DNA from: Enoplosus armatus
Taxonomy: Eukaryota > Chordata > Actinopteri > Centrarchiformes > Enoplosidae
Assembly: GCF_043641665.1 (NCBI RefSeq)
Contig: NC_092188.1
Span: 13,537,704 to 13,601,703 of the forward strand
DNA length: 64,000 nucleotides
Direction of reading: 5' to 3'
The notes beneath the pieces were generated by a model. That model was given only the letters and a program-made list of their open reading frames with translations. It made no database searches and was not told where the DNA came from. The translations under genes were made by a program, and so were the position numbers. Shown piece after piece: positions 34,345 through 46,539 of this stretch (its first letter is position 1; the number at the start of each line of letters is the position of its first letter).

Positions 34345-36270
34345 AGTGAATTAGGAAGGAGGAATTAGGGGCCACTTATTGAAATTTTACAGAACATCGC
34401 GTTCCATAAATTCAAAGAAAGCGGGATGATGACCTGCTGCTGCTGGTAAATAAATACATTTTAAAAAACTTGGTAAACTATGACCAACATCTCCACCACC
34501 AAAGAGCAAAACCGCCACCGTAAATAAACTGAAACTCCCATAAAAGTTCCTTTTCCGTGTTCAAATGACTTAAATGCGTCTTACTGTACTACTTAGATGA
34601 CCTCAGCTCCAAAGGTTTGATGTAAACTCTTTTCCCTCCAATATAAATGCGAGTGAAACTTTAAGTGGGTCAACTCCACTTCATCCTGCGCATACGTGTG
34701 TGTATTTACAAATTTCAGAGCAGGATCTTTTTAAACTGCTCAGGTGTTTTATTTTATAAAAGCCTCCCCATGTTTTTTTTAATGCATCTTCCTAATATTA
34801 GAAACTCATTCTGGCTCTGGCATAAATCCCCCCGCGGGATTTCGCATGTTTTAACCTCTTAAGAGTTAATATACACAAACTATTACACAAGACACAGAGG
34901 CTGCATTGTTCTGGTCGTGCACTTATATTACGCCGTCTCAAACTTTCACATTACTGTAATTGTGTTCAATTATCTTAACAGTTTTGATTAAAAGTGGTAG
35001 ATGGTGCATTCCAGTGGAGGATTATTCATTTTGTTATTGGTCGAAAACAACAGATGATGAAGAAGATGATGAGGGGTCGATGTAGTTGACTTTGGAACAT
35101 TTTCAGACTCAAAATTAGAACATTTAAAAAAGAAATTAAAATGAGTGAAGATGGGTTATAATTGAGAATGTCTGCGCTGCAGTTTAACTGAGATTATTTA
35201 TTAAAGTAAGTGATTGCACTCTGTGTCAGGATGAAAATAAAATGATAAGCGGGTTATACTGAATAGGTTCATCACTTTGCCCACTGACATTTTGTTAAAT
35301 CTATAGAGGAAGCTCCTGTTACATAATAAGAACTTGTCGTAGGCAAAAAAAAAAAAAAAAACGTGTGTTGAACCCTGGGAGACTCTGTGGGCGCTATTAG
35401 CATGCAGTGTGCACTGGAAGCATAAATTTCATTTGAATTTCAAATTTAATAACGCAGGAGGTTTTTAATCATCCGCAGTTTTATTTGTTTGATATTAACA
35501 TGCTTATTGACCGGGTCTGTTGACCAGCTTGGTCATTACAGGACAGGGAAAAGTTAATTAAAACGACCAGGGATTATTCATCACATCATCTGCCTAACCC
35601 ATGTCGCTTCCTTTATTACACAGCGTGATAGATGGACTATCTGATTAATTCTTGTGTTTCTAGGATTGGACAACAGCTTTTTGGATTAATTTACACTGCT
35701 CTACCTTCGCATGTAAAAAATGAAGGAGTGAAAAAACTAAAACAGCCAAGTTATTCGTAATGTTGCACGGTTAAAGAAACAAAAACTCCGAAACAAATGC
35801 AGCAACATTGCACATGAAAATCTTATTTTTTATTCTTACAGCACGTGTTATTTACTGCTAATATTTAGAGACACGTTTAACAATTTTCTGACATTTATTA
35901 ATTTGGTATATATCAATAAATATCTCTATTTTTAACCTATTCTTTAAATGTGTCTTGTTCTCAAACTAACACGTAAAGTGTCCATCTAATTATTTTAAAG
36001 GAAAATGAGAAATCACGATAAGCCACGAATTTCTAAGAAAGCAAGGACAGATTTTAGATAATCGGGGCAAAAAACACAAAGACACATTCACTTGGCTTAT
36101 TGGCGTTGGAGATAAGAAAGAACTTGTATCGATCTGCTTTCATTCATTATTTTATTTCGGTCAGACGAGCAAATCATATAAACCGTCGAAAATCGCTGCA
36201 AGCTGCGAACATTATGTAACAGTGTTTAAAGGCGAATAAAAGGTGACGAAGTAAGGAGGAGAATAAAACC
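34345..36270. other. sp8 upstream flank
   Basis: AT-rich, no supported ORF. Scattered TTAATTA-like and octamer-like words occur (for example 35400-35720), plausibly regulatory. A poly-A run lies at about 35345-35361. Confidence 0.4.
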
Positions 36271-36277
36271 TACATAC

Positions 36278-36420
36278 CGTGCTGCTCCGCTCCGCAGTGC
36301 ATTGATTGACCCTCGACGTTTGCTCTCAGCAGAGTAAAACACAATATCTCCTGCTGCCGGTGTGACTGTGGACCAAGCCAGATAAATGTTACACTGGCAA
36401 TTCAATTAGGAATAACTTGG
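36278..36420 (-). other. candidate sp8 5' non-coding exon
   Basis: On the minus strand CAGCACG precedes a good donor GTATGTAG (GT at 36277-36276). Splicing from here to the acceptor at 33558 would skip the MATSLLG exon and make the internal Met ([10 protein letters not shown]) the first start, as in the shorter mammalian isoform. The 5' limit is unknown. Confidence 0.25.
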
Positions 36421-36584
36421 GAAAAAATTCCGCCGACCCCTGTTTCCTCCACATGCACCCAAACTCCTAACATGTATATAAATATACTCATTATTTGTAC
36501 ATATAATTCAAGTTTATATTTCAGCATATAACAATTGAACATCTGTGATCAAACTGGTTTTCCCCTTTCCTCTTCCTCCTACAG

Positions 36585-37260
36585 GGGCCACTCATAATAT
36601 TGTGCGCAATAGTGATTTTACGCATTTGGAGAGCAAGGTATGGGCGACAGCTACAGGGGACATGTTGGCCTCTGGTGACAAATTACCAAGTGATCATACC
36701 AGCAAGACTGATGTCAGAGGTCAGTGTGATAACTCCTCGACACGAAACTGTCTTTCTGCTGAAGCTGCGGAGGTACAAGAGATATTTAATCTACGTGCAC
36801 TTCGACATCTGATTGTGTAATATATTCTTAGCGCACTACCCCTCCAAAAAAAAAAGTCTTTTGTTGCTTGTTGCGTTCAGCATCCAGAGGGTCGGCCCTG
36901 GTTCATATGGTGTGCACAGGTTGTTCTTAACGCGCGGCTGTAACTGTAAGCCGCATTGAACAGATGTCCCCATTGAAGGCTTTCTTCTCCTACACACATG
37001 GGCTATATTACCATCATGAAATCAAACTCAAAACCTGTCCCTTTCGCCACCATAATGACCGAGTTATTCTGGGCCGCTGAGCACGAACAAAGTGTGTTCA
37101 ATATTGCGTGCTCCAGAATCACTCCGCTTAGAGGGCCAGGCAGAAAAGGAGTCAAGCCGGAGATGCAGAAATATACTTTAATGTGGAGGTTTACACTAGA
37201 GCAACGCGGTAATCTGGAGGGCCTTCCTATCAAAGATGTTTCTGGAAGAGAACCATAGGT
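36585..37260 (+). other. GC-richer patch with strong acceptor-like site
   Basis: A long pyrimidine tract ending TCCTACAG at 36577-36584 precedes two overlapping frames open for about 75 codons, neither recognisable. 36998-37258 is open on both strands. It could be a lncRNA exon or a conserved regulatory element; base composition differs from the AT-rich flanks. Confidence 0.25.
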
Positions 37261-38117
37261 AATCACTTGTGGCTTTCACCAGGAATTAGAAGACCGCTGT
37301 TGCTCAGGGTGCATATTGTCATAATTACACATTCTCATTTTGTTTCTGCAGTTATTTTTAAAGTAGAAATACAAAGTGTACATAATTAAAACTCTGGTAT
37401 TAACTTATAACAATAAAGAAACAGACAGTCCTTTATTAAATTTAGTACATTGTTAATATATTAGAGAAGATAGATAGATTTGACCTTTGCATCAAAATGT
37501 TGTTGCTGTCCTAATAGACACTGCAACTGTAAGCAGTAAAGTATGCAGAGCAGAGAGTGCGAGAGCAGGCTCTGTTGGTTCTTGTTTTCTCTGTTCACCA
37601 GGAGGTTGGAAAGAGCAGATGTCCGTCTGCACTGTGAGCTGCCAAGTGGGTCCGGAGCGGGGCAGCCACAGACACAAGGGCCCAAATGGTGTGACAAAAG
37701 ATGTGCAGGAAGCCCCTCTCCGCCTGGGTGAGCCACAGAGAGGGTCTCCCCTCTCTGCCAGCCTGCAGGGACACTCACAACACGAGCCAGAGTGGTGGCA
37801 GCAGAGCCATGTGTTACTGGCTGGGATGCATGGTACACCGACACTCACGTTCACACAAACATAAATACACATGCATATGTAGGAATGTGCAAATACAGGC
37901 TGACCCCCGTCCTCCACACTGCCGTCAGTGCACACTCACACCTGCACATTGCACTCAGCCTAAAACGTACACATATTAATGCTTTCTCTAACACCTTCAT
38001 ATCAGCTATCAGGGTCACTTTTATCTTTCAAATGAGCTGCTGACAATGATGCAAAGTGTGGTGACATGAATATTAATGATGTAAATATAGCAGAACAGTA
38101 AACAAACGTAAACAACC

Positions 38118-38157
38118 ATATCTATCCATCTATCTATATATCTATCCATCTATCTAG
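38118..38157. repeat. (TATC)n-like simple repeat
   Basis: Imperfect TATC/CATC tetranucleotide run. Confidence 0.85.
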
Positions 38158-40540
38158 TATTTTATCTAACTAGGAGATGGTGTGCCATTGTTCCTTTGCC
38201 CATGAGGTCATGAAAAGTGGGTGAAGAGGCCCTGAAAGTGTTCCAAGCACAGGTGTGCAGCATGGCCTGTGCTGAAGGGGTGCACTGAACCATAAACAAT
38301 GATATAAATGTCTGGCAAATAAAATGGCTAGTTAACAATCTTTTGACTGCTCTAACCTCTGAGCCTTTGTCGGGTATCGATCAGCCAGCTGTTCCGGGCT
38401 TTGTCTGGCAGGATGGGAGCCTCTGGTTCCTCCTGGGATGAATGGAGAGAGCCGCCAAAAAAACTCTCCTCTGCTTTTCAAGTTGATGTCTGTCTGGAGC
38501 AAAAATCAAAACAAGAAGCTGTTCATCACCTCCCCGTAGGTCAAAATATATAAATTTATTACATTCACATAAAATAGAACCATAAAATGAGCTTGTCAGG
38601 CTCTTCAGGCTGTTTTTAAAAGCGTAAATTCAAAGTTGCTTATTATATTTAACAACCCCGGCACTGGCTTCTTTGTTCACAGTTGCCATGTTGTTGGTTT
38701 ACATGGAAACCATGTAAATGGTAATTTGGATCAGCATAATTTGTCTCCCTATATTAAGATAATTGTACGTTAAATAACGAACATCCTCAGAATTGCAGTG
38801 GGTGTCATGTGATGGGTCTTGTCACGCAAATATGTCAAGACAGGGTGCTAATGAGCCGTCTCAGCACCTGTCAGTCAGAGGACAGCAGCAGTGACATTCT
38901 CTGGTCATGACTTTTTAGTTCAGCTTACATAGAGGCTGCCAGTACTGACCTCTGGCTCCCACAATCTGGACTGTTTGCTTCTCTCTCTCACCAAACCGCT
39001 GTCTACCTATTATCAAAATAAATTAGTTCAGCGTACTGAATTTAGGCCTTTGTTGGATAGCCGTGTTGCATGTTATGATCTATACTTCCCAGGCCACTTG
39101 TTTGTCCGGCTGAGGTGATGGATTACAGTGTTTCAAACACAGGTTGTTTATGATAAACAGAGACAACAGTGTATTTTGCCACCATTTGGCTTGTCTGCTA
39201 CATCTGTGGGCCATGAGGTCTTCTTATTGACTTTCACTGAGCCCAACATTGCACTTTGTCAGTGTGAGCGGCAGTCTAAGAGACAGGCGGGCGAGGCAGT
39301 CATACAAAGTGAAGTACTTAGGATTAGCCCTGGCTCTTCAAGTTTCAGTAATTATCCTCCTGGAGGCATTCTTGCTGTGTTGGATAATAATGGAAGTCCG
39401 CGTGTACGCCTGTCACCTCTCAAGTGTGGGTGGAGGAAGCCAACGAGAGGCGCAGGACAGAGAAGCGTTTGCTTTTCTGTTATGTCATCGGAGGAGCACA
39501 ACAGTGCGGCAAACTCATATTGTTCCCTGAGCGGAGATGAAGCTGTGTAGCAACACTGATTTTTCCTTCCACTTAACATGTGGCATACAACTTCAGCTGT
39601 GGATGTGATAATGAAACATGTTCTCCAAAAGGTGATAATGTGTTCCCCAGATCAAGTGTAATTACAAAGTGTCAGGCATGTGTTTTTGATAAACAAATCT
39701 GTTAAAAACACACTGTTGCATGATTTGTTGAGAGTGAGTATCAACTGATTGGCGTTGATTACATTTGCAAGCTGCACAAATATGTGATCCTTCCTCTTCC
39801 TCCCTTCCCTCTCTTGTCAGATATTCACAGAGGAAGAAATCATTTATTTTCCCCCCAATTCTGACGTGTTGCTTCAGTTTATCTATCCCGTTCTCCTTAA
39901 AGTTTCACTCAAGTGCATGTTGTTGGAATAATTGTAAGGCCTTTCTATCCAGCAGAGAAAACACAATGCTTTAATTAAGAGTCAGTCCGATTTCCCAGAG
40001 GGGAGATTGTCTTCTTCCATTAACTTAGTTTATCATATAATAAAGAGGTTGCCTTGTCCTTCCCTACCCAGACAATTGGTTTTAATCAGCCAGCAGGTCT
40101 TTCACGGCTGATAATTTATGCTAAATTGACAAGGGTGGAGGATATCACAGAAAATCATTATGACAGGGCTCAGGTCACTGCCTGTCACCATTTTGTTTTA
40201 TCCTGTCCACTGAGCTCACGGACAACAACGAAATGCAGAAGTAAATGTGATGGAAACGTTAGCTTTGGAGCCTGCTTACCTTACGTCTTCAAAATAATAA
40301 TTTTTATCATGTGAAATATGGCACATTCATAAACAACACAGAGCCAGCAAGTTACAACTGAAAAATAAATCAATACTCAGCGTTTACAGTGTCAATTAGT
40401 AAAATCAGACCAAAAGATTCAACAGGTTATTCATCTGTTAAAAATGCATTAACACCAGAGTCCAAAAATGTCTGTTTTGACTTTGGTCTTCAAGCGCGGA
40501 CTGTGCAAGTGTGAAAGTACAAATTGTGATTTGAGGTAAA

Positions 40541-40566
40541 GGGGGGTGGTGGTGGTGGTGGTGGTT
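40541..40566. repeat. (GGT)n simple repeat
   Basis: GGT trinucleotides, about eight units, giving poly-His in minus-strand frames. Confidence 0.85.
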
Positions 40567-41379
40567 GGGGGTGAAGAGAGGGAGATGCAGGATGAGCACG
40601 AGGAGGAAGCTGGGACACACTTCTCCCCTTGCAATTTAATCACTGTATACCCAGGGAAGTATTGACAGTTGTCCTGTGGAAGCTATTAAAGTTGCTGTCC
40701 AAGGTTAAATGAAATTGCAGTTTATCAAGGCAGCATTGAGAAAATAAGGGAATCTGTTCATGGCTGTTGATTAATGTGGAGCGTGATCAACACAAGGGGT
40801 TCATTAAGCTATACATCACCAGGGTAATTTAACATGTCATCGCGCCTGCTGTCGCTCCCCTTCACACGTTTTTGTGCATTGTGTATGTCGGGGAGTATGT
40901 GTGTGAGTGTTTGAGTGTTTTGAAATCAAGAGCTCTGACCTCACATTTTGAGACGTGATTGTGCCTGTATGCCTTTGTGTTTGCGTGATCAAAACTTCAA
41001 AATCCTCTCCTGTTATCACTGTAAACTACATCACACATCTCTCCAGACACTGGCATCAAATGAATCACTTATGTTGTATGAGGGCATAACATAAACATAG
41101 CATGATATATTTAAATTCATGTGGCAGTATTTCAATCAGAAATCAGCCAAGGAGGGGAAGTCCTGCAGAATCAGGGCAGTTTCTTCCAAAATGTTGTGAT
41201 ATTAACTCAAATCAGACTTTAACAAGACCTTGTTTTTTTATCCTCATCATCTCTTCTTATGCTTTTATCAGCGCACCGTTCATCTCATCACTTGTAGTTG
41301 CACAGCAGCTGACGAGCATACATAGAGGTATGCTAATCAGGCTTGGGACCTGGAGCTGTGTTTTTTTTTCTGTTTAGTT

Positions 41380-41640
41380 TTTTTTTTTTGCCTGGTGGAG
41401 TTGTTTACTGGTGGATAATTGATGGTGCTTGAGGGACAGGCGTGAGTCGGACATGAATCACGGGCGACAGGGCTCATGATAAGGAGCTGAAAGTCGCCTG
41501 TAATTAAGCCGGGCACTAGAGACCAATTGTTTGTAGAATGATTTGGTCGGGGCTAATTGACACTAATTGTTTAATCAGATTTTCTTCCCCTCCATACTGC
41601 AAGCAAGTGTGCTCCACCAGCACCTCGTCCAACAATGCAG
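41380..41640. promoter_or_regulatory. candidate conserved enhancer
   Basis: Dense homeodomain-type words (GGATAATTGATGG, TGTAATTAAGC, GCTAATTGACACTAATTG, TTTAATCAGA) in otherwise ordinary non-coding DNA, with sharply better sequence complexity than the flanks. Function is inferred from motif texture only. Confidence 0.3.
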
Positions 41641-41649
41641 TGAAAGAAG

Positions 41650-42710
41650 CCCACGCTCTTGACATGAGATCGATGAGGGGGCTCGGGGATGGTTGGAAAT
41701 CTAGACGACTGTTTATGACATCTTCTCAAAATGCTGCAGAACTGTCATGTTTAGTCATGTGACTACAAGAAATGCACATATACATGCATTTTAACACAGT
41801 TTTGGATGTGGTATTTGTTTCTTTTTCTGTATCCCTTCATATAGGAATAAGACTTTTGAAGGATGTATGGTAATGTCACTGTGATTGACAATAACTATTT
41901 TAGCAAATGAGAAGCATGATTGACAGCTCTCTGATAGCTTCCTGTTAAGAATGGTGACATCACCCAAAAGTATTTTTGGATGAAGAGGATTTGATTGATC
42001 TTGTGTGCGCAGTCACCAGGTACTGTTCTATAAAAGCAGTGGTGTTGATGAGCCGCTGAACAGAGCAGATTTATGACATTTGGAGAAGGCTCATGAATTA
42101 GTGCATGATCCTCCCACACTCGCTACAGGAACTGTCCTGTTTAGTGTACGATTGCACAACAGCTGGTTTCGCACTCTGTCGCAGCCCCGACTAAATTACA
42201 ATGCAGAACACTGCGCTGGGAGGCCATTTTGGAAGAATGGCAGATAATTGTTTTTTAATACCTGTAATACTTTATGAGTGTGGGTCAGCATCAAAGCCAC
42301 AAAACATGTTATGGCTCATTTACCAAAGCTGTTACAGTAAGAGGCCTTGTGATAACTCTTACTATTGAAGTTTAGCTTTCTTTTTGTTATCCCTGTTGTT
42401 TACTGCGGAACAAGTGATAACTGGAGTAATGCCATACTATGACATCAAAATATGGAATTGATCCAATTGTGCTCTCACTTATTTTGCATGATACTGTCCT
42501 GTGGCTGATTTCATGTTGATAGAAAAAAAAAAAAACGAAACTGAGAGTAACTCACATCATGTTTTTATGTACGCTGAGCTAATTTATGGCTTTGTCCACC
42601 CAACTTTGTGCTCACTCAGATCATCAAATATATACAAGAAATAAACAGTGGTCCTGAATAAACACACAGTAAAGTATATGTAAACAAATAATGTTTCATC
42701 GTCAATGCTC
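41650..42710. other. intergenic, no gene recognised
   Basis: AT-rich with no structure noted beyond a poly-A run near 42520-42535. Confidence 0.5.
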
Positions 42711-42719
42711 ATCGCGAAG

Positions 42720-42975
42720 ATGTATTATAAATTGGGGCTGCAGTACATGTGAGGAGCTGTTTTAGTGAGATTAAATGATGAAACGGAGCAGATAATTAGA
42801 GACAAGTCTTCCTTCTCCGTCTGATTAAATCCAGCAAGTCTGAGTAACGAGCCCGTGATGGGTGGAGCTGAACACATGAACATGAGATCTAACATCATTA
42901 CATTTAACGGCAATTAAACTTGTAGCTTTTTTAATTAACACAAACTATGATGGGAAATTAATGGTTATTACTCAG
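42720..42975. promoter_or_regulatory. candidate conserved enhancer
   Basis: Repeated ATTA-core sites: GATTAAATGATG, AGATAATTAGAG, TGATTAAATCC, GCAATTAAACTTG, TTAATTAACAC, AAATTAATGG. Such density in about 250 bp is typical of developmental enhancers. Confidence 0.35.
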
Positions 42976-43169
42976 GGGGCCAGCAGAGGGGAACATTGGA
43001 TATTCCCTCACCTAATGTAAACCACACTGAGCAAGTGCAAAACAAAAACCTGTCCTGAGAGGTTCACATACAGCTGGTCAGGATGTCAAGCTTAAAGGGT
43101 CAATTTGCCCAAATTACAAAATAACATATTGTATTTGTAAGCTTATGTACAGTGTACTTGCAGTTTCAC

Positions 43170-43520
43170 AAGATTCAGGAATGGATTATTAAAGGATCAG
43201 TTCAACATATTTTATCACTTCACCTCTACCAGTATCTTACCATGCAGATAGTTTTGGTTTTGAGATCTCCATCTTTGAGATTTGGGCAGCCATCCCAGTA
43301 TAATAGAAGTGAAGCACTGAAAAGAAGCAACCTCTCCTTCCCAAAACAATACTGCTATTACTCCAGATGGTGTATTGGGGTGGAGGCAAAAATCTGAAAG
43401 ACAAACATCTCATAACCTGGGCAAATAATGCAAATACTTTTCCAGTTTTGTTTGATTCATTTGTGACTAGACTAGACTACCACCAGATGTAAGTGATAAA
43501 ATATGTTTTTGGTAAATAGG
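43170..43520. mobile_element. probable interspersed repeat
   Basis: Text such as AAAGGATCAGTTCAACATAT, GAGATCTCCATCTTTGAGAT and AATACTGCTATTACTCCAGA resembles a short teleost repeat family I recall. Ends are not defined and it has no coding capacity. Confidence 0.4.
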
Positions 43521-43529
43521 TTGGAAAGT

Positions 43530-44390
43530 TGGAAAAATAGTAGCTCACTGCAGCGCACTGTTTTAATAGTATTGTTTTTAGTGTTGCACATTATTCACAT
43601 TCCAATTAGCATTTATCTTGTCTGTGTCGCTTTTCAATAAAGTTTTCTGATTGATTGTGGAAGGCTGCCTTTACTTTGTGCTAATAATTGGATGCTATTG
43701 AAAGGATGAGTTTCATTGATTTTGTGGATGACTGGGAGCATTACTGGCCCAGACCATAGATTGTCAGCAAGGTCTGTGTTGAGCAGGGATCGATGCCGGT
43801 GAATCTTCCCCTCTGGTTTTTATTTACTTCTGTCTCCATTGATTGAAACATGCAATAGTTCAGGGGCTATTATCACACTGACGCTAAGTTTCTCTGTCTC
43901 CCCATTGAAATAGCTCCCTCTGTTCCTCTGCAATATCTCACTCCAGCAAGTGCTCCCATCTTTCCCTTTCTAACTAATGAGTTAAGAGTATTGCTATGAC
44001 CTGTAAACATCAATCATGGAGAAAGAGCGAGACAGTGACTAACTGCACCAGCAGGAGAGGGACGAAATGAAATGAAAGTGTACAATAAAAGAAACATCCA
44101 GCTTGGTGTTTGTTGGAGAAACTGAAATAAATAATACCAGAAATGAATTTAGATAATCATCCAATGATTGCTAGTATGGTAAATCATGAAAAACTGGAAT
44201 TGTCATCATTAATGGAGGAAGACTAATAATACCCTGAGAATTTGGCTGCATTAAATAGGAGACAAAGAAACTGAAACTTTTTTTTGTTCACTCATTGTGA
44301 ATTCACTGGTGTGCTCTTAATCCAATTTAGTGCTCTTCGAGTCTGAAAAAACCCATGGATTTCTATTCAACTGTTAAAATTAAACTTCTT
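43530..44390. other. intergenic, no gene recognised
   Basis: Ordinary non-coding sequence; nothing specific seen. Confidence 0.5.
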
Positions 44391-44399
44391 CCAAACGGA

Positions 44400-44860
44400 T
44401 AACTTGCACAATCTCACTTGTAGTGGCTGCCTTGCTAGATTTCTCCCACAATACAACATAGAGATGCTCCCGTGTAAGTGGCCCATCCTGCGTTTACATA
44501 TCTTATTTCCTGACAAGACAGCAGAAAGGTCAGCGTCCTATCCAACTGGGACTCTCATGATTGAATGTAATCAGTATGTACTTGTTATTCTGAGTGCCGG
44601 GCCTTTCTTTTATTTGCTGGCCCAGAAGTTAATTTCCCTGGTGACCTTTTCTGTAATAAAACAGTATTATCTGTTTCTGGAGCCACAACAAGGAAGCAAA
44701 TTAGCTTCCTCAGCAGTGTTTTGTCACCAAGGAGATCAGTTATAAGTTTATTTACCTTAATTAGATTAAGGCTGCAGTAAAGGCATGTGTCTGTGTGGGC
44801 ATCATCCCTTGTCTCCTTGCATTATCTGATTGTCCCAGCCAGTGAATTGGACAACGGTTA
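44400..44860. promoter_or_regulatory. candidate conserved element
   Basis: Contains a small inverted repeat (AGGAAGC, six bases, GCTTCCT) near 44692-44711 and TTAATTAGATTAAGGC downstream. A 113-codon open frame here shows no motif. Confidence 0.25.
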
Positions 44861-44869
44861 CGCATTTTA

Positions 44870-45480
44870 ATGATTGTTCACTCCATGCAGTCAATGGAGA
44901 CACTTGCATATATTGTGTTGTTTCCCCCCCCCCCTTTTTTTTGCTGCTTAAAAGATAAATCTATGCAGTTTTTGACTATTATCATGTTTGAGGAAGTATT
45001 TCAAGTTAACCTGAGCATATTGCAGATGCTTAGCTTAGACAAATTGTGAGTGTGCAGACGTTTAAAAGGACACAATCAAGCTTTTGATTTCTCACACTTC
45101 TGCACGAACATATGTCACCTGATACTGTGGAATTCCTCTAATCCTTCCCCTACTTTTAGTGGGAGTGACGCTTTTCCTTTTAAACTGGATTCCTTTTTCT
45201 AAAGTGCATTCAAACAAGCTCCAAAGAACACCTTGCATTTCCTCTTAAATATATTATGTACAATTTGTACCAGTACAACTTCTACTGTTTATAATACTAA
45301 CCAAAAACACACAGCAATAACATTAATATTTGCTTTTTTTTTAGATTTCTTTCCTCAATTTAAAAAAAGTGATAAATAATGGCTTAAACAGTATTTAAAT
45401 GTTGATTATTTCACTTTATTTCTAGACAATAGAAGAACACTTACACTTCACAGATGTATTTACTATTTTAAATAGATCCT
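44870..45480. other. intergenic, AT-rich
   Basis: Includes a C-run followed by a T-run at 44923-44942. No gene is seen. Confidence 0.5.
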
Positions 45481-45489
45481 ATAGCTGTT

Positions 45490-46260
45490 GCAGTTTAGAC
45501 TAAAGGTGAATGTGAGAGGAGAGGCTGTGAGCTGTGGAGGCCAAAGTGAATGCAATGCTTTACTGACCCGAGGAATCTCTTTTATTATGGGCTCTTTGTG
45601 CCTCTCCCTCCGCTGCTCTGTCAGGCCATTCAGACCCAGTGGCAGCCACCTACATTATATCCTGGATAGGCAGGACATTCATGCCTTTTTAACCCATTGT
45701 CCTTCCCCCTGGGGTGAGGGCCCAGAGCGGGATGTGAGAACCCCAGGCTGGGTATTGTGTCCCTCTGCGCTCTTCACACACCCGGCGGGGGACTTCCTTT
45801 CTGGTGTCACCGAAACCTGTGTGGTGTAATCCGCAGCTCCCTGCTGAGCAGGATGGGAAGGTTATTAAAAGTGCCTCTAATGTCTCGTTAATAAATCGCT
45901 TCCATTTTCCGCTTCATTTCTAAGTAATCGTGTTGGGAGTGTGGATAGGAAGGAATGTGTACCCGTTCCTGTGTTTTCAGTATCAAAGCAGCATAAAAAT
46001 TAGCATGTCTTTTTATTGTCAGCTACACATCACAGACGCACAAGTACAGATCCATTAGAGATGTGACCCTCGCATTAAAGATCAAGTATCAGGGCCGCTG
46101 TGCGACAGGGTCAACCTACAAGGTGTTGATGCTGCTGTGATTGCCGGAGGAGAGATTTTTAAACACACTGAGTCCAGCCTGGAGGTTTCGGGTTAATGGT
46201 GTCTTATACTGTGACCCGGTGGATGCTGCGTTTAGGTCTCCTCTGGGGGTAGCTCTATAA
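45490..46260. promoter_or_regulatory. candidate conserved element
   Basis: Higher-GC block with GTTATTAAAAGTGCC and TCGTTAATAAATCGC near 45860-45900. The 113-codon plus-strand frame lacks protein motifs, so a regulatory element is likelier than a gene. Confidence 0.25.
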
Positions 46261-46471
46261 AGCAGCAGAGGTCACTGCAGTTAGAGTGCTGCTGTGTTAA
46301 GAGGTTAGAGAGCAGAGGTCCCCACAGCGTGGTATCACAAGCACTCTCTATGATGCGTTAAGGATGCTGATGCCTCTGATTGCCACAGTGGGACCTGGAG
46401 GTGAGGTTAGGGATGGCTCAGGACTGCTGGGGTAATCCCATTAACTGTGACTCCTGTAGCCCTCTCTCCCA

Positions 46472-46533
46472 GTGTGTGCGTGTGTGTGTGTGCGTGTGCG
46501 TGTGCGTGTGCGTGTGCGTGTGCGTGTGTGTGT
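46472..46533. repeat. (GTGTGC)n compound microsatellite
   Basis: GTGTGC hexamers mixed with GT dinucleotides. Confidence 0.95.
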
Positions 46534-46539
46534 TTCAGG

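Larger units (their letters stand above)
37270..41370. other. gene desert, first part
   Basis: No supported gene. It includes a CTAT/CATC-type simple repeat (38118-38157) and a GGT run (40541-40566). ORFs near 37.5-37.9 kb overlap on both strands in GC-richer sequence and lack motifs. Confidence 0.5.
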
